NCBI GenBank assembly: GCA_910578405.1
Contig: CAJTQO010000009.1
Location: forward strand, 1 to 64,000
Length of the DNA stretch: 64,000 nt
Direction of reading: 5' to 3'
Source of the DNA: an uncultured Lachnospiraceae bacterium
Lineage (GTDB): Bacteria > Bacillota > Clostridia > Lachnospirales > Lachnospiraceae
The notes beneath the pieces were generated by a model. That model ran no database searches. It saw nothing but the letters and a program-made list of their open reading frames with translations, and had not been told where the DNA came from. Shown here in pieces: positions 36,580 to 46,537 of the stretch (the stretch's first letter is position 1; each line of letters begins with the position of its first letter). The position numbers and the translations under genes were made by a program.

Positions 36580-36771
36580 CTTGGAATTAGAATCCGTGAA
36601 TATAGGAATCCGTTAGAATTAGAGTCCGTTAGAATTGGAATCCGTTGAATTAGAGTCCGTTAGAATTAGAATCCGTCAGCATTAGAGTCCGTTAGAATTG
36701 GAATCCGTTAAAATAAAAGTCCGTTAGAATTAGAATCCGTCAGCATTTGGAATCCGTTGGAATTAGAATAA
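36580..36771. repeat. about eleven imperfect 16-bp tandem repeats
   Basis: Units of the form TTAGAATTAGAATCCG repeat about every 16 bases. Recurring variants are TTAGAATTGGAATCCG, TTAGAATTAGAGTCCG and TCAGCATTAGAGTCCG. No spacers separate them. The array ends about 17 bases before the ATG of the next gene, so it occupies that gene's promoter or 5' leader region. Confidence 0.9.
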
Positions 36772-36788
36772 GAAAGGAAACGATAAAA

Positions 36789-37286
36789 ATGAGTTCTGGC
36801 AAACCGATTGTGCATCAAATTGCATGGATATCCCTGCTTCCCCAAATAGCCCTCCTACTGTTTCTTATCCTTCTCACCAGCGTCTTGTTTGGCTCCTCTT
36901 CCCCTGCCCCGGACTTCGTTATACTTTTCTATCTTCTCTACCCCATCCTTTCCAGAAAATTCATTGCCCATAACCACCGGAGGGGGATAAAGCTTTTTAA
37001 AACAGGCGCCTATGCCCCCGCCATTCAGGAATTTGAAAAAAGTTACGCATTTTTTATGCGCCATCCATGGACTGACAAATACCGCTTTCTCATCCTCCTG
37101 TCTTCCAGCAAAATATCCTACGCGGAAATGGCCCTGGTAAATATTGCATTCTGCTATTCTCAAATGGGCGACGGCGACAATGCAAAGTTATATTATGAAA
37201 AAACGCTGGAACAGTTTCCCAAAAGCGGGATGGCAAAGGCTGCGCTGCAAATGATAGCGTCCGCACGCAACAGTAAATGCATCTAA
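36789..37286 (+). CDS. membrane-anchored TPR-like protein
   Basis: A 165-residue protein. After a short N-terminus come two closely spaced hydrophobic segments (WISLLPQIALLLFLILL and FVILFYLLYPIL, about 10-55). The rest contains helix-turn-helix repeats of TPR type (KTGAYAPAIQEFEKSYAFF, AFCYSQMGDGDNAKLYYEKTLEQFPKS). AAGGAAACG lies before the ATG. Such proteins usually scaffold protein partners at the membrane. It closes the plus-strand Ter block; no specific family name is recognised. Confidence 0.72.
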   Translation: MSSGKPIVHQIAWISLLPQIALLLFLILLTSVLFGSSSPAPDFVILFYLLYPILSRKFIAHNHRRGIKLFKTGAYAPAIQEFEKSYAFFMRHPWTDKYRFLILLSSSKISYAEMALVNIAFCYSQMGDGDNAKLYYEKTLEQFPKSGMAKAALQMIASARNSKCI

Positions 37287-37365
37287 AAGTCATTTCACCA
37301 AAACTTTCCAGCCGTCCATATGCTAAAAACAAAAAGGAGACATCAGGAGAAAACAGGAGAAAATT

Positions 37366-38121
37366 TTACCGGATACAGGAAAGCATACATTCCAGCGCAG
37401 CTTCCGAAAACAGCTTCCCCGTTTCCTCCACTTTTACCAGCTTCCCTGCCGTTTCCCCTATCTTTAGCCCTGCCGGAGCAATCCCTATATCCGCACATTG
37501 GAGCATCGAAACATCTAACCCACTGTCCCCGGCCGCAACCACCCTATCCGCTTTCAGCCTTTCCTTCAGTCTTGAAACCGCGCTTCCTTTCGTCAGCTCT
37601 TTTGGCATCGCGTATACCTTCCTCCCGCTATGGAACACCTCCACGAAATCGCTGTCCAGTTTTCTTCGCAGCCATGCCGCCGACGCTTGCGCCTGCCCGC
37701 TTTTCGTAAAAAGGAACAGCCCCTCCACCTCCCTCACCTCGAAACTCCGCCGCTTGTCTTTCTCCATCAATAGCCTGGCCCGTGCCAGCTCCTGTCCGCT
37801 CTTTTGCGCCAGCCTATGCGATTCCAGACGCCACCTTTCCTCCACCGTTTCGCCCGTAAGCAACACCCCGCCATTGCAGGCCAGGGCATAGGGCAGCTCC
37901 CCGATTTCCAAATCCACTCTCCGGTATTGCTCTACGCTGCGTGTCGTCACAGGCACGATTAAAGCCCTGTGCGAAAGCTCCCGCAGCAGCCTCCAGGAAC
38001 GCTCCGACAAAAAGGCTCCTTCCCTTCCATGGTAATATTCCACACACCTTTTAGGCTCCTTCCAGTCATGTTTATAAGAATAAATCAATGTATTGTCAAG
38101 ATCCAGGCAACATATCGTCAT
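37366..38121 (-). CDS. HAD superfamily phosphatase of the Ter-linked metabolite module
   Basis: A 251-residue HAD hydrolase from the ATG at 38121 (GGAAAGGG upstream). The nucleophile motif is CLDLDNTLIYS (Asp about 7 and 9), motif II lies in LIVPVTTRS, motif III uses the Lys in KGSAVSRLKERL, and motif IV is AAGDSGLDVSML. The cap is of the Cof/sucrose-phosphatase type. HAD enzymes of this kind accompany the PRTase-TRSP and StiP proteins in Ter systems, where they are thought to dephosphorylate a nucleotide-like intermediate. Here its partners lie 18 kb away at 55-57 kb. Substrate unknown. Confidence 0.85.
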   Translation of the reverse strand: MTICCLDLDNTLIYSYKHDWKEPKRCVEYYHGREGAFLSERSWRLLRELSHRALIVPVTTRSVEQYRRVDLEIGELPYALACNGGVLLTGETVEERWRLESHRLAQKSGQELARARLLMEKDKRRSFEVREVEGLFLFTKSGQAQASAAWLRRKLDSDFVEVFHSGRKVYAMPKELTKGSAVSRLKERLKADRVVAAGDSGLDVSMLQCADIGIAPAGLKIGETAGKLVKVEETGKLFSEAALECMLSCIR

Positions 38122-38215
38122 AACAAAACCCTTTCCTCTTTTCTTATATACTATGGCATATCTTTCCACTGCCAACGAAAGGGCGCGTCAGTTTTCCTTC
38201 TCCTGGCCTTATATG

Positions 38216-38249
38216 CAAAAACGCCCTGTATGGTTCCCCACACAGGACG
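38216..38249 (-). terminator. terminator of the Ca2+-ATPase transcript
   Basis: On the minus strand CCTGTGTGG-GGAA-CCATACAGG is followed by GCGTTTTTGC, about 50 bases past the ATPase stop codon. It ends the long terD operon before the HAD gene. Confidence 0.82.
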
Positions 38250-38295
38250 CAAGCTGCTTGCTTTGCCCTTTCCTTCCCCATTATCCGCAGGCGCC

Positions 38296-40956
38296 TTAAC
38301 CTTTTGCGTTCACCACGGCTTTGCGAATCAAATCCACCGGAATCATGGTCGCTCCCAGCAAAATCACCGTTACCCAGCCGACTATGCCAAAAGGCACGCA
38401 ACTGAACATATTCCCAATCCAAGTAAATACCTCTACCGGAATCAAAGCGGCGTTGACAATAAAAGCCTGCACTAACACAACGATAAAGAACACTTTCAGG
38501 AATCCGGTATTTTCATTCAGCCTTTTGAAAATCCCAAAGGAATCATCCCTCACATTGAACCCGTTGAACAGGGCGCTGACAATAAAAAGAACAAAATATC
38601 CGGTCAAATGCTGCGCTTCATTTTCAAACAGTCCGATAAAAAACGGATGTTTCAAATACACAAAGCTAATCAAGGTCAGCCAGGCGCCCATTGTCACAAT
38701 TTGCGCCATCATCTGTCTGCTGACAATGTTTTCGTCCCTGCGCCTTGGTTTCTCTGTCATATACTTTCTCAAGGCAGGCTCATTGCCTAACATAATGGCG
38801 CCCAGGCTGTCCATTACCAAGTTCACAAAAAGCAAGTGCGTCACCTTCAAAGGCTCCTCCACTCCAAAGAACGGCGCAATGGCGCTGACCACCACTGCCG
38901 CCACATTAATCACTAACTGAAACTTACAGAATTTCAAAATGTTATGGTAAATCGTCCTTCCATACCAGATGGCATCCTTGATGGATTTGAAATTGTCATC
39001 CAAAATTACAATTTTACCAGCCTCTTTGGCCGCTTCCGTGCCGCTGCCCATAGCAAACCCCACATCCGCCCGCTTTAACGCCGGGGAATCGTTTACGCCG
39101 TCACCCGTCATGCCAACCACCAGGTTCATCTCCTGACACAGTCTGACCATACGTGATTTATCCGTAGGCAAAGCCCTGGCAATCACACGGATCTGAGGAA
39201 TGATTTTCTTCACTTCCTCGTCCGTCATTTCATTCAACTGTGCCGAAGACAGCGCTTTGTCCGTACTTTCCCTTAGCAGTCCTGCATCTTTGGCAATGGC
39301 AACGGCTGTCTCCAGACGATCCCCGGTAATCATTACCACCTGAATCCCTGCGCTTTGCACTTCCTGGATTGCTTCTTTCGCCTCCGGCCTTACATCATCC
39401 CGGATGCCCACCAAGCCAATAATCACAATATCGTCATTAATTTTATTTTCCACCATGGCTTGTTCGGAATAACCAAACGCCAGCACACGCATAGCCTTAG
39501 ACGCAAGCCCGTCTATCTTCCGGTCCAGCACAGCCTTGTCCATAGGCTTCACCTTTCCGTCCCCATCCAGATACTTCCCAGCCGAAGCTAACAGCCGTTC
39601 CGGCGCGCCTTTATAAAAAGTCTTTCCTAAACTGTCAATCCTGGCCTGGCTGAATTTATTAGTGGAATTAAATCCCTGGCTGGCTGTCACCACATAATCC
39701 CGCGTTGCGCCCAGCGCATGGAACGTAGCCTCTCCGATAAATTTCATCAAAGCCTGGTCTGTGGCATTCCCGCCGATGACCCTATGCGTTGCGTCATACA
39801 TGGACTGTGTATTCTTCCCAATCGCCAAATCCACCAATCCTTTTACGCTGCCATGCTTCTCCAGCTCCGTTAAAGGAATGGACTGGCCGTCCGCCGTAAA
39901 GAAATCCACCACCTCCAGCATTCCTTTTGTAATGGTTCCGGTCTTGTCGCTAAACAAAATATTCAAAGAACCTGCCGTCTCAATTCCTTCCGCTTTACGC
40001 ACAAGCACATTATGATCCAGCATTTTGCTCGTATTTTGCATCAGCACAAGCGAAATCATTAACGGCAGACCTTCCGGCACCGCACATACGATAATCACGA
40101 TGGCTAACGACACTGCCTCCACCACATCTTTAATGATTTCCGTTGCGCCTGTGGCAAAATAAGCCGAAAAACCGCCTGCGGAAACAATAAAATACGCAAA
40201 ATACAAAATGGAAATCACAATCGCCCCAATGTAGCCAAATGTGGAAATCTGCTTTGCCAGTTTGGCCAGTTTTACTTTAAGCGGCGAGTCCGGTTCGTCT
40301 TCCTGCATTTCTTCCGCCATTTTGCCCATCATGGTTTTCAGACCGACTTTCCTTACATCCAGTATCCCTTCCCCGTCAAACACTACCGCGCCGCGGAACA
40401 AAGAATGCGCGTCCACGAAAGTTTCCCCGGTAATATCCTCCGGCAGTTGGAAGCTTTCGTCCGCCTCTGTCTTTTTACACTCTTCCGCTTCCCCATTCAG
40501 GGCGGAATTATCCACCCGCAGCGAACCGGACGCCAATATACCGTCCGCGGGAATCTTATCTCCAGACTGCAGCAGTATTTTATCCCCTACCACCACTTCA
40601 TCCACCGCAATGACCGTAACCTCCCCATTGCGGTGCGCCTTACACTCGTCTTTTTTCGTGCTGTCCTTTAATTCCCTGTATTTCGTATCGCTGGATACCC
40701 CGGTCTTTGCCGAAACCACCGCTACAATCAGGACGGCCGCAATTGTCCCCAAAGGCTCATAAATTTCCGCATACCCAAAGAAAAACATAGCTATCATCAA
40801 TGCCGCGATTGCAAGCAGAATCCGAATCATCGGGTCACTGAATGTCTCTTTAAATTCTTCCCAAAACGTAGTAGGCTCCGAATCCGGAATCTCATTGGAG
40901 CCGTATTTTTGGCGGGAAGCTTCCACTTCCTTATCTGTAAGTCCGTTATATTTCAT
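38296..40956 (-). CDS. calcium-translocating P-type ATPase (PMCA type)
   Basis: An 886-residue P2-type ion pump that exports Ca2+ with ATP. The phosphorylated Asp lies in FSDKTGTITKGM (about 337), the actuator motif is LNGEAEECKK (TGES-like), and the nucleotide domain has KGAPERLL. The hinge is MTGDGVNDSPALKRADVG (about 625). Helix 4 carries VPEGLP, a calcium-type site. About ten membrane helices are visible, with no long C-terminal calmodulin domain. Only 13 bases separate it from the upstream terD gene, so the pump is coexpressed with calcium-binding TerD proteins. Confidence 0.95.
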   Translation of the reverse strand: MKYNGLTDKEVEASRQKYGSNEIPDSEPTTFWEEFKETFSDPMIRILLAIAALMIAMFFFGYAEIYEPLGTIAAVLIVAVVSAKTGVSSDTKYRELKDSTKKDECKAHRNGEVTVIAVDEVVVGDKILLQSGDKIPADGILASGSLRVDNSALNGEAEECKKTEADESFQLPEDITGETFVDAHSLFRGAVVFDGEGILDVRKVGLKTMMGKMAEEMQEDEPDSPLKVKLAKLAKQISTFGYIGAIVISILYFAYFIVSAGGFSAYFATGATEIIKDVVEAVSLAIVIIVCAVPEGLPLMISLVLMQNTSKMLDHNVLVRKAEGIETAGSLNILFSDKTGTITKGMLEVVDFFTADGQSIPLTELEKHGSVKGLVDLAIGKNTQSMYDATHRVIGGNATDQALMKFIGEATFHALGATRDYVVTASQGFNSTNKFSQARIDSLGKTFYKGAPERLLASAGKYLDGDGKVKPMDKAVLDRKIDGLASKAMRVLAFGYSEQAMVENKINDDIVIIGLVGIRDDVRPEAKEAIQEVQSAGIQVVMITGDRLETAVAIAKDAGLLRESTDKALSSAQLNEMTDEEVKKIIPQIRVIARALPTDKSRMVRLCQEMNLVVGMTGDGVNDSPALKRADVGFAMGSGTEAAKEAGKIVILDDNFKSIKDAIWYGRTIYHNILKFCKFQLVINVAAVVVSAIAPFFGVEEPLKVTHLLFVNLVMDSLGAIMLGNEPALRKYMTEKPRRRDENIVSRQMMAQIVTMGAWLTLISFVYLKHPFFIGLFENEAQHLTGYFVLFIVSALFNGFNVRDDSFGIFKRLNENTGFLKVFFIVVLVQAFIVNAALIPVEVFTWIGNMFSCVPFGIVGWVTVILLGATMIPVDLIRKAVVNAKG

Positions 40957-40969
40957 TTAAAATTGCCTC

Positions 40970-41563
40970 CTAGCGTGCTATATATCGGTTGACCAGTTCA
41001 CCCAGCCCCGGGTCGTTCGTCCCCTGCCCAATGGCGCTGAATTTCCATTCCCCGTTATGCCGGTACACCTCTCCGAAAATCATTGCCGTCATCCCCGGAT
41101 AGCTTTCCGTCAGGTTATACTTGCACATTTCCCTGTTTGTCTTCCCATCCACCAGACGGATAAACGCATTTTCAATCAAACCGAAATGCTGCTTTCTCTG
41201 CATGGCCTGGTAAATATTGACTACCAGCACAATTCTGTCATACTGTGCCGGAATCCTAGCCAAATCCACGATAATCTGCTCATCATCCCCTTCCCCTGCG
41301 CCCGTCAGGTTGTCCCCCAAATGCTGCACCGTGCCGGACATATGCTGCAGATTGCCAAAATACACCACATCCGCCTTGTCCCTTAAATATCCGCCCTGCA
41401 GCAGGATGGCCGACGCATCGCAGTCAATGGGCGCGGGCTTCTTTGAAAAGAAACCGCCCTTCTGCTTTACCTCATCCCAGCCCAGCCCAATCATCACGGT
41501 GGAAAGCCCCGCGCTCTCCTTGGTTAAACTAACCTTCTGACCCTTCTGTAAACTAATTGACAT
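40970..41563 (-). CDS. terD: TerD family protein (divergent)
   Basis: This 197-residue protein starts MSISLQKGQKVSLTKE. The second Ca2+-binding segment HLGDNLTGAGEGDDEQ (about 81-96) is intact. The first DFDLDAAAF motif is changed to PIDCDASAILL, after an insertion rich in Lys, Gly and Phe. The tail EVYRHNGEWKFSAIGQG is standard. TerD proteins bind calcium and are linked to tellurite, phage and envelope stress tolerance. It is the last of three minus-strand terD genes and lies directly before the Ca2+ pump. Confidence 0.94.
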   Translation of the reverse strand: MSISLQKGQKVSLTKESAGLSTVMIGLGWDEVKQKGGFFSKKPAPIDCDASAILLQGGYLRDKADVVYFGNLQHMSGTVQHLGDNLTGAGEGDDEQIIVDLARIPAQYDRIVLVVNIYQAMQRKQHFGLIENAFIRLVDGKTNREMCKYNLTESYPGMTAMIFGEVYRHNGEWKFSAIGQGTNDPGLGELVNRYIAR

Positions 41564-41713
41564 TTCCTCATCTCCTATTCCAGTTCCGAATCCTGCGATA
41601 TAAGGCCTCCCTTATGGAAGGATTTCAATCCGTTCACACGTCTTGAATTCCTTCCCGCCCTTTTTTCACAGGATTCTGATTTCCAGTTCCGTATCCTGTG
41701 ATAAATGGCCCTG

Positions 41714-42295
41714 CTACTCAACATCTACGCCATAGTTGGCGCACAGCGCAGCCAGGCCGCCCTGATAGCCGCTGCCTATGGCGTTGAATTTCCACTCGCT
41801 GCCGTTTTTGTACAGCTCCCCAAACACGGCCGCCGTTTCAATGGAAAAGTCTTCGCCTAAATCGTAACGCAAAAGCTCTTCCCCTGTCACTTCATTGTAA
41901 ATCCGGATAAATGCATTGTTCACCTGGCCGAAATTCTGCCGCCGCACATCCGCATCGTAAATCGTCACCGTAAACGCTATTTTTGTAATATTGGCGGGCA
42001 CCATGGATAAGTCCACGGTAATCTGCTCATCATCCCCGTCCCCGGCGCCTGTCAGGTTATCGCCCATATGCTGCACGCTCCCGGACGGATGGGTCAGATT
42101 TCCAAAAAATACAAAATCTTCCGGCTTCGACACCCTCCCGGTATCCGTTAACATAAACGCTGCCGCATCCAAATCAAAATCCCCTCCTGTGTCAAACTGG
42201 TTTACGTCCCACCCCAGTCCGACCACCACTTTGGATAACCCCGGATTATCCTTTGTAATGCTTACCTTCTGCCCCTTTTTTAAACTAATCGGCAT
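41714..42295 (-). CDS. terD: TerD family protein
   Basis: With the ATG at 42295 it has 193 residues. Both calcium motifs are intact: DFDLDAAAFML (about 32) and HMGDNLTGAGDGDDEQ (about 72). The C-terminal GELYKNGSEWKFNAIGSGYQGGL is typical. I preferred MPISLKKGQKVSI as the start because it aligns with all TerD proteins and has GAGGGAT in front; the frame extends 27 codons further. It is a close paralogue of the upstream terD, suggesting tandem duplication. Confidence 0.96.
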   Translation of the reverse strand: MPISLKKGQKVSITKDNPGLSKVVVGLGWDVNQFDTGGDFDLDAAAFMLTDTGRVSKPEDFVFFGNLTHPSGSVQHMGDNLTGAGDGDDEQITVDLSMVPANITKIAFTVTIYDADVRRQNFGQVNNAFIRIYNEVTGEELLRYDLGEDFSIETAAVFGELYKNGSEWKFNAIGSGYQGGLAALCANYGVDVE

Positions 42296-42406
42296 ATCCC
42301 TCAACCATCCTTTCTCTCTTTCCCCTTTCCATAGCCACTGGATTTGCATGGCGACTCCCGAAACTTCCAAGGCCATGTTCCTTGCCGCTTTTTCCTTTTT
42401 TTCCTG

Positions 42407-42988
42407 TTACGCAACCTCAATCCCATAATGCCCGCACAGCGCAGCCAGACCGCCCTGGAAGCCGCTGCCTATGGCATTGAATTTCCACTCGCCGTTATGC
42501 CGGTACAATTCCCCCACCACCACTGCCGTTTCAATGGAAAAATCTTCCCCCAGGTCATAGCGGATTAACTCCCGCCCCGACGCTTCATCCACAATCCGGA
42601 TAAAAGAATTCGCCACCTGGCCAAAATTCTGCCGCCGCACATCCGAATCATAGATGGTCACTGTAAATGCAATCTTGGATACGTTCCCCGGTATTTTAGT
42701 CAGGTCAATCTCTATCTGCTCATCGTCTCCTTCCCCTTCCCCGGTCAGATTGTCTCCCATATGTTTTACCGCACCGCTGCCGTGTTCTAAGTTTCCGTAA
42801 AAGATAAATTCCTTCTCTGTCGGGCATTTCCCATTGTCCCCCAGCATAAACGCAGCCGCATCCAGGTCAAAATCCGCGCCGGAATCGTATGCGTTCACAT
42901 CCCAGCCCAAACCTACCATAATATTTTTTAACCCCGGATTCCCTTTCGTTAAATCCACTTTCTGTCCCTTTGATAAATTAATCGGCAT
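42407..42988 (-). CDS. terD: TerD family protein
   Basis: This 193-residue protein starts MPINLSKGQKVDLTKGNPG, with complete calcium-binding segments DFDLDAAAFML and HMGDNLTGEGEGDDEQ. It ends GELYRHNGEWKFNAIGSGF and HYGIEVA. It is the most canonical of the four TerD proteins. It follows the telA gene after 22 bases and precedes the other two terD genes in one operon. Confidence 0.97.
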   Translation of the reverse strand: MPINLSKGQKVDLTKGNPGLKNIMVGLGWDVNAYDSGADFDLDAAAFMLGDNGKCPTEKEFIFYGNLEHGSGAVKHMGDNLTGEGEGDDEQIEIDLTKIPGNVSKIAFTVTIYDSDVRRQNFGQVANSFIRIVDEASGRELIRYDLGEDFSIETAVVVGELYRHNGEWKFNAIGSGFQGGLAALCGHYGIEVA

Positions 42989-43010
42989 AGTCTATTACCT
43001 CCTCTGCATC

Positions 43011-44156
43011 TTAATATTTTTGGTTCGGCATATGATACATCCTGTTGAACTCCGCTTTGATATTCTCAAGCTTTGCCTGATCCTCCACACGCTGTTTCCT
43101 GGCGTTTTCCTGAATCTGCTTTGTCTCGTCAATACCTGTTACTATCGTCCTCCAGGTTGTTTCCAAAGTTTCAATCTTAATCGAACTGCCCGATGCCAGC
43201 CTTGCCGTCATCTTGGACTGCTCTACCGTATTTTTCGCATTTTTAAGCAACATCTCATTTGTCTTTTCATCCAATGCCGACATAGCCTCTGCCTGAACCC
43301 GCTGCCGCTTTAACATAATCGCCTGCGCCAGCGCCTGCTTAAATACAGGCAGGGTAATAATAAATGCAGAATTTATCTTCCGCACCAGGTTCATATTGCT
43401 GAATTCCATCGTTTTAATCATGGGAATGGACTGCATGGCAATGCTCTCCGCCGTCCGCAAATCCTGCGTTCTCTGCTCCAGCATCATCAATGCCTGCTGC
43501 AGGCTCTGGATTTCAAACTGGATGGAATTGTCCCTTGTGGCCTCCATATCCGCCTGCCTTTGCGCAATATATGTCTCCAGCTCATGACAGCCCTGCTCCC
43601 CTGCCAAAATGTATTTCACAAGCTGATGATAATATTCCACATTCGCGTCAAACATCTCATCCAACTTCCGGTTCGACTGCTTAATCTCCGCCTCATACTG
43701 CTTTAACTGGATATAGATTTTATCCACCTCTTCCCCCATAGTATGGTACTTTTCCAATATTTTATCTAACTGTCTGCGCAGATTGCCAAAAAGTTTCCCA
43801 AATAACGTAGGGTTCTCCTTAATTTCGTCAATATCAAACTTCTCCATCACCTTGGCCAAAGTGTGCAGCATCTGGCTGGAATCATCCAACTGCGACATAT
43901 TCATACTGTTTAAAATCACATCCGAAGCTTTGGATATTTCTTCTGCGGCTTTTGCCCCAAAAGAGACGATTGTCTCCAGATTGTCAATTTCAATCGTGCT
44001 TACTAACGCGTCCACCTCCGCAGAATTTACCAACGTCTGGTTCATCTGCGCTCTGTCCGCCACAATATCATACTGCTCCACCACTATCAGCTCATCCTTG
44101 GCGTCCGCTGCCGTTACGATTTGCTGTGTTTTTGCCTTACTAAAATCAAGTCCCAT
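43011..44156 (-). CDS. telA: toxic anion resistance protein TelA
   Basis: A 381-residue all-helical cytoplasmic protein of the TelA/KlaA family, which accompanies TerD proteins in tellurite and stress resistance loci. Characteristic segments are VDALVSTIEIDNLETIVSFGAKAAEEISKAS near the N-terminus, YHQLVKYILAGEQGCHELETYIAQR, and the final TWRTIVTGIDETKQIQENARKQR. The mechanism is not known. It lies between the YceG-family gene and the terD trio. Confidence 0.95.
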   Translation of the reverse strand: MGLDFSKAKTQQIVTAADAKDELIVVEQYDIVADRAQMNQTLVNSAEVDALVSTIEIDNLETIVSFGAKAAEEISKASDVILNSMNMSQLDDSSQMLHTLAKVMEKFDIDEIKENPTLFGKLFGNLRRQLDKILEKYHTMGEEVDKIYIQLKQYEAEIKQSNRKLDEMFDANVEYYHQLVKYILAGEQGCHELETYIAQRQADMEATRDNSIQFEIQSLQQALMMLEQRTQDLRTAESIAMQSIPMIKTMEFSNMNLVRKINSAFIITLPVFKQALAQAIMLKRQRVQAEAMSALDEKTNEMLLKNAKNTVEQSKMTARLASGSSIKIETLETTWRTIVTGIDETKQIQENARKQRVEDQAKLENIKAEFNRMYHMPNQKY

Positions 44157-44244
44157 ACTGTTCCCTCATCTCCTTACCATCCATTCCTCTAAACCCAAAG
44201 GTTACGCCTAAAAACCACCTTCACAGGCCACTTTGAAAAAAGCG

Positions 44245-46518
44245 TCAAGCCTTCCTGAAAATCCTCTCCATCCATCCTCTCTTCCCTGCGCCGGAGCCGG
44301 CCGCTGCGAAATCCGGCACACGCAAATCATACATATATTCACCCAACTGGTGTTCTTCCAAAAGCCCTCCCTGAAAATGCCCTTCCACGCTCCGGTACCC
44401 GGTTGGCACAAAGAAGACTACATCAAACCCCATCAAATGCAGAAGCGCCATTAAAATGGAATCCTCCAGCGAAATTACCTTTTCCCCTGCATTAATATAG
44501 ACTGCCTTGGGATTTTGCCTGGTAAAATCAAACTTCTGAATCAGCCTTACCAACTCTTTTTTCATATTCAGCGCCGTGGCAATGGCTGTATACTCCGTCC
44601 CGTTTTCATAAATCCCCTTTATCAGCCTGCGGTCCAACAGCGTCTGCAACTGGTCCAAAATATGCTCCTGCACCTGCTCCCGCAGCATACCGTAAGGATA
44701 TGCCGTATGCTGCTTTATTTTCTCCCGCAATAGCTTCCCGTTTTTCAGAAAGCCGGACGCATAGGGCCTGACCGGGTTTTCCTCCATGGAATCCACAAAA
44801 GGCGCCTTTTTGATAAAATAAGCGTCCCCTGTCTGCAATGCCCGGATTCCCGCCCAATACCTGGACAAATCCCCATCCTTTACCCCGGATGCCTTGGCAA
44901 AAAGAACAGGCATACTGACTACATCCCCCACCGTACTGAAATTGGGCCGGTACTTTAACTCCTGCTTCCAAAGAATGGCGATTTCCTCATAGGTGGTCTG
45001 CAGCGTAACCGCTACCGCTTTCCCATACTGCTGGTTCCGGTACATGCCCGAATCCTCGTACAACAGCGTATCCAGCTCCTGCTGCGCCTGGTAAGCCACC
45101 GTGCCGATATGCAGCCCTATATCTTCCCTTGGAAACTTCTGCACTGTCAGGCTCTCCTCATAATTCTTTTCATACAACAGCGCATCTTCCAGACAGCACC
45201 TATCCTGCCGGTTCGGCTTCAGCGTCAGCACATCCACCGGCAGCCGCGCCAGCAGGCGTAAGAACATAGCTTCCTTCCCGTGCCTGCAGCCTCCCATATG
45301 GATAAAACAGCTGACCTGCGGCATCTTCCATCCGGCAAACAGCTTCTCCTGATACCGTTTCAGCCAGCACAGCAATACCACGGCCTGGTTGGTCAGCCGG
45401 TTTAACGCCGCGTCTGCCTTCGCCGCCTCCTCCATCATCACATCCAGAAACCCTTTGACCATCAGACGGTGCAACTGCATATCCGCCGGATACTGAATAT
45501 TGCCCGACAAACCCAAAAGCATATCCTCTGTCCTGGTGTAGTTGCCCCGCCTTACCGCTCCGATTTCCTCCGGGGCCGGCGGCGGTATTTCCCCGTCCAC
45601 TATCAACAGCCTGCGCCCGCTGTTTTTTAAAGCGGCCTGGAACTCATACAGCTCCTTTCGGTAAGTCAGCTTATCCTCCACCCCCTGGATGCGGCAGTAA
45701 CAATTATAAAACAGCTTCGGGTCGCTCCCCCGTTCTGAGGGCGCCACCCGGAAATCCTCCAGCCCCTTCCCCGTTATCCATGCATTGGTGCAATTGCTGA
45801 TTTCGGGCAGTTTCCCGTACAACCGCTGCGCATCCTGCTTCTTTTTGGCCTCTTCCCGTATCCGCTCCAGACAATACCCATCCGGGAATCGCCCCATCCC
45901 CGGCAGCTCTAAGTTATCTGACAGAACCGATGCAGCGTCTAACTTCCGGTAATTCCCGTCCCCGTTATACTGCAGCAGCGCCACATCGCACCCGGCGCCT
46001 GCCAGCGCATGTAAAAGCTGCAGCTCATAAGCCCCAATCTCACCCTCATACAATACCTTTGGCGCCCTGCTGCCGCCAAGCTGCCTTACAACCCGCTCAA
46101 AACGGTAGTACAGCCAACACATAAATTTAATATACGCGTTTTTAAGCATATTCTCATTCTTACCGTTTTTGCGCAATCCATCCAGCACATCATACAGCCC
46201 TGCCGCCAACGCGTCCCTCTGGCCCCTGTCCATCCGCGGCAACCACTTTTTCAGGCTGGCAGTGAGAAAACCCATGCTAAGCTGAAAATCATCGCCCATG
46301 ATTTCCTTATAATAGGCCAGGTTTTTTCCGTCCGGGTTGGGAATCCTGCCTTCCACCACAACGCCCCCGCTCCTGGCCTCCTCATAATATCTTCTGATAA
46401 ATGCGTCCACTTCTTCGTTATATCCGTTAATCCGGTAAAAATAAATCCCTCTGCCATCCCTTTGCTCCAACGTAAGGAAATAATCCTCCAGCCGTTGAAG
46501 CTTCGCACGTCCAAACAT
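44245..46518 (-). CDS. yceG: YceG family protein of the Ter system
   Basis: This 757-residue protein belongs to the family of Bacillus YceG, a conserved partner of TerD/TelA operons with unproven biochemistry. Features seen are the N-terminal RGIYFYRINGYNEEVDAFI, a KNAYIKFMCWLYYRFERVV to LHALAGAGCDVALLQYNGDG core (about 125-195), NYTRTEDMLLGLSGNIQYP in the middle, and a C-terminal domain (ILMALLHLMGFDVVFFVPTGYRSVEGHF). No signal peptide or clear membrane helix. It starts 19 bases behind the rhomboid gene. The second half of the core is repeated in the N-terminal part of the protease encoded at 53.5-55 kb. Confidence 0.9.
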   Translation of the reverse strand: MFGRAKLQRLEDYFLTLEQRDGRGIYFYRINGYNEEVDAFIRRYYEEARSGGVVVEGRIPNPDGKNLAYYKEIMGDDFQLSMGFLTASLKKWLPRMDRGQRDALAAGLYDVLDGLRKNGKNENMLKNAYIKFMCWLYYRFERVVRQLGGSRAPKVLYEGEIGAYELQLLHALAGAGCDVALLQYNGDGNYRKLDAASVLSDNLELPGMGRFPDGYCLERIREEAKKKQDAQRLYGKLPEISNCTNAWITGKGLEDFRVAPSERGSDPKLFYNCYCRIQGVEDKLTYRKELYEFQAALKNSGRRLLIVDGEIPPPAPEEIGAVRRGNYTRTEDMLLGLSGNIQYPADMQLHRLMVKGFLDVMMEEAAKADAALNRLTNQAVVLLCWLKRYQEKLFAGWKMPQVSCFIHMGGCRHGKEAMFLRLLARLPVDVLTLKPNRQDRCCLEDALLYEKNYEESLTVQKFPREDIGLHIGTVAYQAQQELDTLLYEDSGMYRNQQYGKAVAVTLQTTYEEIAILWKQELKYRPNFSTVGDVVSMPVLFAKASGVKDGDLSRYWAGIRALQTGDAYFIKKAPFVDSMEENPVRPYASGFLKNGKLLREKIKQHTAYPYGMLREQVQEHILDQLQTLLDRRLIKGIYENGTEYTAIATALNMKKELVRLIQKFDFTRQNPKAVYINAGEKVISLEDSILMALLHLMGFDVVFFVPTGYRSVEGHFQGGLLEEHQLGEYMYDLRVPDFAAAGSGAGKRGWMERIFRKA

Positions 46519-46537
46519 GGAACCAGTCCTTCCGCCT

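Noticed and set aside
36580..36771. CRISPR array
   Set aside because: The period is only 16 bases with no spacers; it is a simple tandem repeat.
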